From Bin80 sp965207565 (GTDB lineage Bacteria; Bacteroidota; Rhodothermia; Rhodothermales; Bin80), in assembly GCA_965207565.1 (NCBI GenBank), contig CBDBMQ010000020.1, forward strand, positions 1 through 64,000: DNA of 64,000 nucleotides, written 5' to 3'. The stretch's first letter is position 1. Every line of letters starts with the position of its first letter. Of this stretch, positions 8,823 through 20,000 are shown in pieces. The notes below the pieces were generated by a model. The model was not told the DNA's origin, did not search any database, and was given only the letters and a program-made list of their open reading frames with translations. A program made the translations under genes and the position numbers.

Positions 8823-10210
8823 TGCATCCAGGACTTCTTGACGGGATTTATCTCTTTTCCGCAATCCTGTTTATCGCGGGATTGAAAAGACTACAGTCTC
8901 CCGTTACAGCGCGGGATGGAAACCGGCTTGCAGCACTGGGAATGCTGATTGCAGTGATTGCCACGCTCTTTTCTCAGAAAATTCTTACACCGGTAGAGAT
9001 GATTGCTGGTTTGGTGGTTGGAGGATTTATTGGTGCAGTGATGGCAAAGCGTGTCCAAATGACGGCAATGCCCGAATTAGTGGCAGCGTTTAACGGGTTT
9101 GGTGGATTGGCATCCGCACTTGTAGCAGCGGCGGAAATCGTCCGGGTGGTCTTGGAGATGGAGATGGCGGCGGCCCCCAGCGTATTTCCGTATGTGAGTG
9201 TACTGGTGGGGATGGTCACGTTTTCTGGGAGCCTCATTGCTTTCTTGAAGCTCAGCGGCAAGATGACGGGGAACCCGGTTGAGTTTTCTGGCCGATATGT
9301 TGTTCTGGTGATCTGTTTGGCTTCAATCATTGCTTCCATCGTATGGATATTTCTTGGTGGAGATCTCCTGCTATGTCTTTCGATTCTTGCCGCTCTCTCC
9401 TTGATCTTTGGAATTCTGATTGTCCTTCCCATTGGCGGCGCGGATATGCCCGTCATTGTGGCATTTTTGAATGCACTTTCTGGATTGGCTGCGGCAGCCA
9501 CCGGCTTCGTACTGTCGAACACCGTTCTGATCATCAGTGGCGCACTGGTTGGGGCTTCGGGGATCATGCTGACCAATACCATGTGTGTTGCTATGAATCG
9601 AAAATTCTGGCAAATCATGGTTGGAGGTTTTGGGGGCGACTCAGATGAGGATGGAGCAGGAAAGTTGTCGGACGGGCGCACCATTACATCTACGACACCG
9701 GATGACACGGCGATCATGCTCAATTATGCGCGGAAAGTAATTATTGTGCCGGGTTACGGGTTAGCAGTTGCACAAGCTCAGCATCAGGTACGGGAATTGG
9801 CGGATGTATTACAGGCGCAAGGCGTAGAAGTCAAGTATGCGGTTCACCCCGTGGCTGGGCGGATGCCCGGGCATATGAATGTGCTTTTAGCAGAAGCCAA
9901 TGTTCCCTATGACTCGCTGTTTGAGATGGATGAAATCAATCACGAATTTGAGTCAACCGATGTAGCGCTTGTGATCGGGGCCAATGATGTAGTGAATCCT
10001 GCTGCCCGTCATGACCGGTCAAGTCCAATCTATGGGATGCCCATCCTGAATGTTGATCAGGCAAGAACCGTCGTATTTCTGAAACGAAGTATGCGGCCAG
10101 GATACTCGGGGGTCCCCAACCTTCTCTTTTTTGAGCCGAATACACGAATGCTTTTTGGGGATGCAAAGGATTCGGTGGCGGAGTTGATTACTGAGGTCAA
10201 GGCCGTTTGA
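8822..10210 (+). CDS. pntB: NAD(P) transhydrogenase subunit beta
   Basis: The 462-residue beta subunit has an N-terminal half of about nine membrane helices and a C-terminal NADP(H)-binding domain. The latter shows the family motif VIIVPGYGLAVAQAQH near residue 300 and GRMPGHMNVLLAEA near 340, then VALVIGANDVVNPAA and SSPIYGMPIL. It completes the energy-linked transhydrogenase and supplies NADPH for biosynthesis. Four bases of its end are shared with the following thioesterase gene. Confidence 0.96.
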   Translation: MHPGLLDGIYLFSAILFIAGLKRLQSPVTARDGNRLAALGMLIAVIATLFSQKILTPVEMIAGLVVGGFIGAVMAKRVQMTAMPELVAAFNGFGGLASALVAAAEIVRVVLEMEMAAAPSVFPYVSVLVGMVTFSGSLIAFLKLSGKMTGNPVEFSGRYVVLVICLASIIASIVWIFLGGDLLLCLSILAALSLIFGILIVLPIGGADMPVIVAFLNALSGLAAAATGFVLSNTVLIISGALVGASGIMLTNTMCVAMNRKFWQIMVGGFGGDSDEDGAGKLSDGRTITSTTPDDTAIMLNYARKVIIVPGYGLAVAQAQHQVRELADVLQAQGVEVKYAVHPVAGRMPGHMNVLLAEANVPYDSLFEMDEINHEFESTDVALVIGANDVVNPAARHDRSSPIYGMPILNVDQARTVVFLKRSMRPGYSGVPNLLFFEPNTRMLFGDAKDSVAELITEVKAV

Positions 10211-10674
10211 GGGTGAACAAGCAGCCGAACAGCAATAATTGTTTTGTGTGTGGTCGCAATAACCCACACGGCCTTTACATGTCTTTCTATGACAATGGAG
10301 AGGATGAGGTGGAGTCACATTACCGCGTTTCCCGGTTCTTTGAAGGATACCCGGGCATTGTTCATGGAGGGGTGCAGGCAGCAATTTTGGATGAGATCGT
10401 CGGGCGCGTATCGTTGATCAAAGATTTTCATTCGTTCATGATGTCGGTGCGGCTTGATGTAAAGTATCGGCATCCGGTCCCTATTGAAGTGCCACTGCAT
10501 ATTGTTGGTAAGCGAGAAGTATTACGTGACCGTTATGCGAGGGCCGTGGGGATGATCTATCTTCCAGATGGCACCCTGGCATCGGAGGCTTCCATGAAGC
10601 TGATCCAGATTCCAGATGAGTTCCGTTTTAGTGGGGATCCAGCTCAGGAGCTGGGTTGGCGTGTGGATCCATGA
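10207..10674 (+). CDS. PaaI-like hot-dog thioesterase
   Basis: A 155-residue protein with a single hot-dog domain. The N-terminal NCFVCGRNNPHGL signature is shared by a subgroup of PaaI/4HBT thioesterases. The catalytic region GYPGIVHGGVQAAILDEIVG carries the histidine and aspartate expected at the active site. Members hydrolyse acyl-CoA thioesters; the substrate here is unknown. The frame can start at TTG (10207, overlapping the pntB stop) or GTG (10213); no ATG is available upstream of the conserved region. It is the last gene of the pnt operon and is followed by a terminator. Confidence 0.85.
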   Translation: MRVNKQPNSNNCFVCGRNNPHGLYMSFYDNGEDEVESHYRVSRFFEGYPGIVHGGVQAAILDEIVGRVSLIKDFHSFMMSVRLDVKYRHPVPIEVPLHIVGKREVLRDRYARAVGMIYLPDGTLASEASMKLIQIPDEFRFSGDPAQELGWRVDP

Positions 10675-10682
10675 GGTATTTG

Positions 10683-10714
10683 CAGGTCTGTTTTTAATTC
10701 AGACCTGGGTTTTT
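10683..10714 (+). terminator. Rho-independent terminator of the pnt operon
   Basis: The 8-bp stem CAGGTCTG/CAGACCTG (10683-10690 with 10700-10707) has a 9-nt loop and is followed by GGTTTTT. It starts 8 bases after the thioesterase stop codon. Confidence 0.8.
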
Positions 10715-11086
10715 CCGTGATCTGCTCATCCAGCAGCACCTTATCAACTTGTCAGTCCTGCCGCTAAGCCGTATTGCATCATTTCAATGAGAGATCTTTC
10801 CATGGGGTGCATCTACATTTGGTTGGACTCCTAATTGATCATTCCATACGAATCGTGGTAGCACCAAATTTCAATTGCGTCAGACAAGCCCCGCAGACAG
10901 GAACCTGATCACAGATTCTCGTTGATACGCATCCCGATTCGCAGATTCAGAGATAGCCCTATCGTGGAAACGTTTCAGGGATGCTGCCAGTTTTGATGCT
11001 GCTCCAAGAATTACGATTTTTTTGGGAGTTTCTGCAGTAGTACCTGTTGATTGCGGTATTCCACGGTTGTATTTCTTTTGAGCCAC
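10715..11086. other. Intergenic region between convergent pnt operon and giant adhesin
   Basis: These 372 bases lie between converging genes. The only coding-like signal is a 68-codon minus-strand frame (10880-11086) that begins with GTG immediately after the adhesin stop codon and in the same frame. Its codons look plausible, but I recognise no family and it could be a decayed extension. No second terminator-type hairpin was seen. Confidence 0.35.
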
Positions 11087-14000
11087 CTAATACCGAAGCG
11101 ATCCTCGTACATTCAATCCGAGGTCTTCCAGCGAAGTTGCATGTCCGTGTGCCAGCCCAAAGACCGAGAACGACAGCCATTCCGTTGGATGGAGTTCTCC
11201 ACCCAACCGGTACATTACTCTCTGATGCAGCTGGGTCACCCCCACGATTGACCGGGCGGTACCATCTTTCCACGGAATGCCGTATCCCAACTCCAACTCG
11301 GTCCGCTGCGCGTCTGCCCCGAGCGGCACCGCATCCAGGATCGTCTGCTGACCGTACATCGACATCCCCTGGCCCCGTCCCCACGATGGACGCACACGCA
11401 TCATCAACCCCTCTGATTGACGGCCCACCTGCACGGATCCCGAGATCCCCCACTCGGTGAACCCGTCCGCGGTGTGCATCACCAGCCCCTGCGTCCGCAG
11501 ATCCGCCTGCAGGTGCCACGCCGGATAATCAACCCGGATCCCCCCGCCAAACTCCAAGCCCACCCCCGTCTCCGCACTCCCCCCATCGCTCCGCACATTC
11601 GCCTCCAAAAATGGACGAAGTCCATCGCTGATCTTTACATTCGCTTCCACACCTGCCCGGACCCGGTACACCTCTGCCGTCACCTCATGCTCCTTTATCT
11701 CTGCATCCGTCACCAGGACATCTCCATGGTAGTTCAGTCCGATCGTGCCACTTGACACTAATTTCCCTCGAACCCCCATCGCTCCAAACCTGGACACCAG
11801 ATCCCCTTTCAACTCCAGCACCTCTGCCTGCCCGCGACCCGCACCTGCGCTCATCCATACATCCCAGCCCGCACGCGCATACGACACATACGGATAGACG
11901 CCCGTCAACCCTGCGGTGATCTCTCCCGACTGCTGCACCACCTCAAACGATCCCTCTCCCTGACTGTGGGCCAGAAGTAGTCCTGCCAGCCAACCTCCCC
12001 GCCAGCGATAGTCCGCCCCCAGCATCCCCGTGGTTACTTCGCCACGGAGCGTCAACGCATCGTCATCCCGTCCATTGAACTGGCGGAATGCTCCCCGTCC
12101 CCAGACGCTGAACGACCCACTGTACGAAGTCGCAGACATGCGGCAACCCGCCAATAGCTCGCCCAGAGATGGATCCCATGAGGAGGCCGAGTACCAGAGC
12201 CGGGCCATCTCTGCGCGGTCGGCCGCCCCGCACGAGGCACCATCCGCCCCGGAGCGGAACCGCTCCCCCAATGCCTCCACCACCTGCACCCCCGACGTCC
12301 GTACAAACCGCGCCGCATACGCCTCCAGTACCTCTTCACTCACCGTGGTGGACTCCTGGATCGTCGCCACACCCACCGCCTTCGCAATCTCTGCATGCTT
12401 CGACGACTCCAGATGCACCGTGAACGTCTCCTCGCGCCAATCCAGCCCGTCCTTCAAAAGCGGTACCGCAATCATCGCTTCCACCGTTCCCGGTGCCAGC
12501 GTGACCACCCCCGAGGAGGCTTCATAGTCTTCGCCTGCCTTGGCGGTCCCATCGCGTGTCCGGTATGCTGCCGAGATCATCTGACGCTGCGGATGCGACA
12601 GCAGGACCCGGAACCGGACCATGCCATCTTCTTCCAGCACCAGCGCATCCTCCACCCGAAGAATCGCACTCGCACCATCATCATCCAGGATCGTGCCTGT
12701 CCCCGTCTCACGTGCAATAATTGCATTGCGAGGCTTTGACAGGGTCACCATAAACGTCTCATTCTCTTCCGGGAGTTCATCATCGGTCACCTCAATCTCA
12801 ATCACGCCCCGGGTTGCACCCGGATCAAAGATTACAATCCCCCGCGAGGTCATATAGTCCAGGCCCGCCTCTGCCGTGCCGTCCGTGCTTGCATATTGCA
12901 CGGTCACCACCTGATCCACAGGACGACTGAGTTCGATGGGCAGTTGGATTGCCTCTGCATGTTCCAATGCCTGTTCATCGTAGAGGGTGATCGTAAGCGG
13001 CCCCGGCCGCTCATCGTTGTCCATGATCGTCACCGTGATATCTGCCGTCACCCCGTCATAGCCCCCGCCTGATGCTGTAACCTTTAAGTCGACCGTTTCG
13101 TCTGCATAATCCTCGTCGTCCTCCGCTGCCGTTAAGGTCACGGCCTTGGATGTGTTCCAGTCTGCGGACGTAAACGTGAGCGAGGTTTGGTCCAATGTTA
13201 GATCTGTTCCCGCGTGTCCGGTGAAGGTCAGCGTCACGGGGCCCGATGGCGATGCGGATAGACGAACCATCAGCGGGTGTGTCCTCCCTTCTTCCATCTG
13301 CACTGCTTCCGGGGCCACGAGCCCCGGTGCATCGTTATCCGTGATCGTCACTGTGATATCGGTCGTCACCCCGGCGTAGCCGCCTCCAGATGCCGTGAGT
13401 GTCAATGTTTCTGTATCGTCCACAAAATCATCATCCTCTGCCGCCGTTAAGGTCACCGTCTGCGCCGTGCTCCAGTTTGAAGGGGTAAACGTGAGGAAGG
13501 CGTTGTTCAATGCCAGATCGGTCCCCGCGTGTCCGGTGATGGTCATCGTCACTAGGTCAGATGGCATCTGTGCAAGCGTAATCTCCAAGGTCCTCTGGCT
13601 TCCTTCCACCATGGTCACCGATACCGGAGCCACGATCCCCGGCGTATCGTTATCCGTGATGGTTACCGATATTGTTTCTGAGATCCCGGTGTAGTCGATA
13701 CTACCACTTGCTGTCAAGGTGACCTCTACCTGATCATCCATCAAATCCATGTCGTTCGCAGCGCGCAAGCTCACCTGCTGCTCCGTACGCCAGTTGTCGG
13801 GCCCAAAGGTCCGAGTAATCGGGTGCACGGTCAGGTCGGTCCCCGAAGGCCAGGTCATCATCACTTCGACCTCGCCCAATGGCTCCGAGGTCAGCGAGAT
13901 CCCGAACGACTTCTCGCCCCCCTCCGCGACCGATACAGATTGGGGAGTGTTCATCCCTGCCTCATCGTCGTCGGTGATCGTTATATCAATCCATCGCGAA

Positions 14001-17000
14001 TCCCCCGCGACTAGTCTGGATGGCAGGGCTCCAAGTGCCACCGTGAAGGTCTCGTCGCCCTCTGCGATATCATCCTGGATCGTGGAGATCGGATAGGTCC
14101 CGCTTGTCTTTCCGGCTTCAATCTCCACCTGAACAGGAATCGATGCCTGGTAATCCTGGGCATTTGCGGTGCCATCCGTCAGTATCAATGGAATTACCAC
14201 ATCGGTGTCCGGCGCCTCGGACAACATTGCCGTCACCGTGATCTTGCCCCCCTCATCCACGGGATTGGGAGATGCCGACAGATCTACCGTCACCGCTGTC
14301 GGCGACGTAATATCCCGGATCGTCACGGACTGGGAAGACTCTCTGCCCGGCACCAGAAGCGCCGGGGGGAGATCCCCCAATGCGACGATAAAGGTCTCAT
14401 CGTCCATGTCTGCATCCGTGAGTGTCTGGATCCGCCCCGATCCCTGCGTCTCACCACGAAGAATCGTTACCCCCCGAAGTGGCGTGTAATCGCCAGGCTC
14501 CGGTGGATGAGTCGTCTCATCGTTATACACCAATGGAACCTCTACGTCGGTTTCCAGCACGCGCGTCAGTGTGGCCGTCACCGTGACGGAATTTCCCTCT
14601 TCTACTGGGTTCGGGAACGCGGACAACGTTACCTCCACCGGGGGCGGCGAATCATCGTCTGTAATCGTGATCTCCACCGAGGAAGGACTGCCAAGCTCTA
14701 CCCCCGAGGGCAACTCATCAATGATGTCCACTGTAAAACGCTCCTCTTTCTCGGCAACACCATCATCTTTGATGTCAAGCGTCCCCGATCCGGTCCGGGA
14801 TCCCCCGGCGATCGTGATACTTGGAAGGGAACCATAGTCGCTCGGCTCCGTCGGCGGTTCGCCCGGAGTATCCCTCAAGTTAATCGTCACCGCATCCGGC
14901 AATGCCTCCGACAACGTTGCCGTGATGGTGACCGACTCGCCTTCGTCCACCAGATTCGGAGATGCCGACAAACTCACCGTCACCGGAGTGTCCGGGGCAT
15001 CATCGTTATCTACAATCGTCAGCGTATGTGTACCCGGACTTCCCACTGTATACCCCGTGCCGCTGGCCAGCGTCAGCCTGATGGTCTCGTTCGACTCGTC
15101 CTCGGTGTCATCGGTAATTCCGATCGGAATATTTACTGAGGTCCGACCAGTTGCCACGGAGATCGTCCCGGAGCTGCTGTAGTCTGCGTTTTCGGTCGCC
15201 GTACCGCCCAGAATATAGCTCAACGTGAGAGGTGCCGTGGGCGCAGGACTGATCGCGACTGCCACATGGTGCGTACCAGCATCTTCGCCCACGCTGCTCG
15301 CCCCCAAAGCAAAGCTCACCTGCGGCATACCATCATTGTCCGTGATCGTCAGCGTATGCACGTTCGCACCTCCCACCGTGTACTCCGTGCCGTCGGTCAG
15401 CGTCAGGATAACCGTCTCGTCAGGCTCGTCCTCGGTGTCATCGGTAATCACAATCGGAATATTCACCGAGGTTGCACCAGCGGACACGGAGATCGTCCCG
15501 GAGCCAGTAATGCTGTAGTCTGCGTCTTCGGTTGCCGTACCACCCAACGTGTAGTTCAATGTAAAAGGTGCCGCGAGCGCAGAGATGATCGCGACTGCCA
15601 CATGGTGCGTACCAGCATCTTCGCCCACGCTGCTCGCCCCCAAAGCAAAGCTCACCTGCGGCATACCATCATTGTCCGTGATCGTCAGCGTATGCACGTT
15701 CGCACCTCCCACCGTGTACTCCGTGCCGTCGGTCAGCGTCAGGATAACCGTCTCGTCAGGCTCGTCCTCGGTGTCATCGGTAATCACAATCGGAATATTC
15801 ACCGAGGTTGCACCAGCGGACACGGAGATCGTCCCGGAGCCAGTAATGCTGTAGTCTGCGTCTTCGGTTGCCGTACCACCCAACGTGTAGTTCAATGTAA
15901 AAGGTGCCGCGAGCGCAGAGATGATCGCGACTGCCACATGGTGCGTACCAGCATCTTCGCCCACGCTGCTCGCCCCCAAAGCAAAGCTCACCTGCGGCAT
16001 ACCATCATTGTCCGTGATCGTCAGCGTATGCACGTTCGCACCTCCCACCGTGTACTCCGTGCCGTCGGTCAGCGTCAGGATAACCGTCTCGTCAGGCTCG
16101 TCCTCGGTGTCATCGGTAATCACAATCGGAATATTCACCGAGGACGCATTCGCGGACACGGAGATCGTCCCGGAGCCAGTAATGCTGTAGTCTGCGTCTT
16201 CGGTTGCCGTACCACCCAACGTGTAGTTCAATGTAAAAGGTGCCGCGAGCGCAGAGATGATCGCGACTGCCACATGGTGCGTACCAGCATCTTCGCCCAC
16301 GCTGCTCGCCCCCAAAGCAAAGCTCACCTGCGGCATACCATCATTGTCCGTGATCGTCAGCGTATGCACGTTCGCACTTCCCACCGTGTACTCCGTGCCG
16401 TCGGTCAGCGTCAGGATAACCGTCTCGTCAGGCTCGTCCTCGGTGTCATCGGTAATCACAATCGGAATATTTACCGAGGTTGCACCAGCGGACACGGAGA
16501 TCGTCCCGGAGCCAGTAATGCTGTAGTCTGCGTCTTCGGTTGCCGTACCGCCCAACGTGTAGTTCAATGTGAAGGCTGCCCCAGGTGCAGGACTGAGGCT
16601 GACTTCCACATCGCGCGTACCACCATCTTCGCCCACGCTGCCTGCCGCCGAAGCAAAGTTCACCTGCGGCATACCATCATTGTCCGTAATCGTCAGCGTG
16701 TGTACGTTCACACTTCCCACCGTGTATCCCGTGCCGCTTGCCAGCGTCAGAATGATCGTCTCGGCATCATCGTCCACATCGTCATCGATAATCTCGACCG
16801 GGATATTCACCGAGGTTAAACCAGCGGTTACAGGAACCGTCCCGGAGCTGATGTAGTCCACGTCCCGGGCTGCCGTACCGCCCAGCGTGTAGTTCAACGT
16901 GAAAGGTACCGAGGGCGCAGAACTGATCGCAACGGCCACATGATGCAGACCACCATCTTCGCCCACGCTGCCCCTCGCCGAAGTAAAATCAACCGTCCGA

Positions 17001-20000
17001 GTATCATTATCCGTGATCGTCAGCGTGTATTCGCTCGGACTCCCCATCGTGTATCCCGTGCCACTGGTCAGCGTCAGTGTGACCGTCTCGTCACTCTCGT
17101 CCACAGTGTCATCGGTAATCTTGACCGGGATCTTCACCGAGGTCAAACCAGCAGCCACGGAAACCGTCCCGGAACCGGTAATGCTATAGTCCGCGTCTTC
17201 GGTCGCCGTACCGCCCAGCGTGTAGTTCAATGTGATGTCTGACCCAGGCACAGGACTGAGGCTCAGTGCCACATCGTGCGTACCACCATCTTCATCCACG
17301 CTGCCGGTAGATGAATCGAAACGAACCGCCGGCGTATCATCGTCCTGGATCGTCAGCGTAAATGTGCCAGGACTGCCCACCGTATACCCCGTACCGCTGC
17401 CCAGCGTCAGGAGGACAGTCTCGTCATTCTCGTCCACACCATCATCAATAATGTCCACCGGGATAAACCCCCCATCCGAGTAGGCGGGCACGGAAAGAGT
17501 CCCGGAACCGGCAATACGGTAGTCCGTGTTTTCGGTCGCCGTGCCACCGGTAGTGTACGTCAAAGTGAGAGGTACCGTAGAGATGGGGCTGATGGATACT
17601 CGCACATAATGAAAATCCCTGCTTTCGGGCACACTGAACCTGGATCGATAAAAACTGGCCGCAGGCATATCATCATTATCCGTGATCGTCAGTGTATGTT
17701 CGCTCGGACTTCCCACCGTGTATCCCGTGCCACTGGTCAGCGTCAGGATGACCGTCTCGTCATTCTCGTCCACATTGTCATCGGTAATCACGACCGGGAT
17801 ATCTACCGACGTCGCATTCGCGGCCACGGAAACCGTCCCCGAACTAGTGTAGTCCGTGCCCCGGGTTGCCGTCCCTCCCAGCGTGTAGTTCAACGTGAGG
17901 GCTGCCCTGGGCGCAGGGCTGATGGCTACTTCCACATGGTGCGTGCCAGCATCTTCGCCTACGCTGCCCGCCACCGAAGCAAAACTTATCTCCGGCGTAT
18001 CGTTGTCCGTGATCGTCAGCGTATGTTCGTTCGGACTTCCCAGATCGTACTTCAAGCCGCTTACCAGCGTCAGGATGATGGTCTCGTCATTCTCGTCCAC
18101 AGTGTCATCGGTAATCACGACCGGGATATTCACCGAGGTTGCATTCGCGTTCAGGAAAATCGTTCCTGAATTTTTGATGTTGTAGTCTGTGTTTTTGGTT
18201 GCTGTGCCACCCACCGTATACGTCAATATGAGGTCCGACCAAGGTGCAGGGCTGATGCTGACTGCCACATTGTGCGTACCACCATCTTCGCTCACACTGC
18301 CCGTGGATGAATCGAAATTAGCTACCGGCATATCATTGTCGTCAATGGTCAGCGTATGTTTCTTTGGTGTTGACAAATGGTACCCCGTACCGTTTTCCAG
18401 TGTCAGGATGACGGTCTCGGCATCCTCGTCCAGATTGTCATCAATAATCACGACCGGGATATTCACCGAGGTTGCATTCGCGGGAACGAAAACGGTCCCG
18501 GAGCTGGTGTAGTCCGTTCCCGCGGTCGCCGAACCGCCTAGCGTGTTGTAGTTCAACGTGATGTCCGACCCAGGAGCAGGATTGAGACTGACTGCCACAT
18601 GGTGCGTACCACCATCTTCGTCCACACTGCTCGTAGATGAATCGAAACGAATCGCCGGCCCATTAGTGTCAATAATCGTCACTTTCACCGAGGAAGGGCT
18701 GCCAGGCCCTTCGCCCGGCGGCAACCGAGTTCCATCAATCGCCACGGTGAATGTCTCATGGTCGTCTACTATGACATCCTCATGGGTCTGAATTTCCCCG
18801 GTACCCTTCCTCATACGGGCTTTGATTGTGATTGCAGTTAATGGAGTATAGTCGTTAGGGTCACTGGCCGTATCAGTGGTCAGAGAATTGGGGTAATCCA
18901 ACCAGACCGTTATATCCTTGGACCGCGCCTTCTTAATCGTCGCCGTGAGTGTAACTTTGCTGCCTTCGTTCACCGGGTTCGGAGATGCCGACAGCGTGAG
19001 CGTCGGGGGTGCTAGGACCCTAAACCAAGGACATAGGCATAAGGGATGGTCGGTTTCCTGCGGTACTGTTCCCAGTAGATATCCCAGATGAGTTGCCCAC
19101 TCACTATTATTCCAGTGAGTTTTGAACTTAAGCGGGGCGGACTCCGCCTTTCTCCTCGGGATCGTGATTGACGTCGTGTTCGTGGCGGGATCATCAAATA
19201 CGTTGGAATCAAAAAACCGGGCCATAAATGAGAAATCAATTGCAACTTGAATATCGTTTTGTTGCACCGGCTGAACCGTTGCCTTTACGGTCAACCAGTC
19301 TCCTGCAGTCACAATTTCTGGCAAAACCTCCAAACACACCCTTGGTCTATTATTGTCCTTGCTCCTCGCCGCCATCTCTTTCTGATCCCCCGAGACCACT
19401 ATTTTTTCTTCCAATTTGCTCCCGTCAACCGCCACCGTAGATCGCTTATCGTCTGTATCATCCCCACGCATCTGGATCTCGGTTGTAGTGGATTTCACAC
19501 CCTGGGGGATTGAAGTATGACGCATTGCATTATGGTCCGCACCTCCCTCAGACGTACCTTTCTCAAATTTGAGCGGAACATGAACATCCCCGGTTATTGA
19601 TCGGGTAAACGGCCTTAAAGGCATCACCGTCAACTTACGCCTTTCCCCCTCCTCAACCTCCAATTGTTCAGCCGATAAGTTCCCCGATACAGGACTGGTG
19701 TCCAAAATCCTCACAGCGATATAGATGGACTCCTTGATGCCGCCTCCCAATGCCGTAAATGTTAGCTTCACCTCTTCATCCGTATCATCAGTATCCTGTT
19801 TCACATCCACGGTAATCGTCTGCTCCACATTCCAGTTCGAGTCATCAAACGTCAGTTGCGTTGGATTCACTGCTAAGTCTGTATTTTCATGCCCCGTGAT
19901 GATACCCGTCACCTCGCCTGAAGGCGGCTCACCGAGGGTGATCGTAAATGTGTTTGAATTCCCTTCCAAAACCGTTAAAGAACTCCGGGCATCCCCGAGT

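Noticed and set aside
10880..11086. Small frame directly after and in frame with the adhesin stop
   Set aside because: The barrel ends properly with a terminal tyrosine before the stop; no family is recognised, so I do not list it as a gene.
15255..16598. Regular repeats that could suggest a CRISPR array
   Set aside because: Units are 336 bp, contiguous, without spacers and in frame with a protein repeat.
15266..16819. A 517-codon open frame on the plus strand
   Set aside because: It is antisense to the adhesin and owes its length to the 336-bp repeats, whose period is a multiple of three; its protein is arginine/histidine-rich and unlike any secreted or enzyme family.
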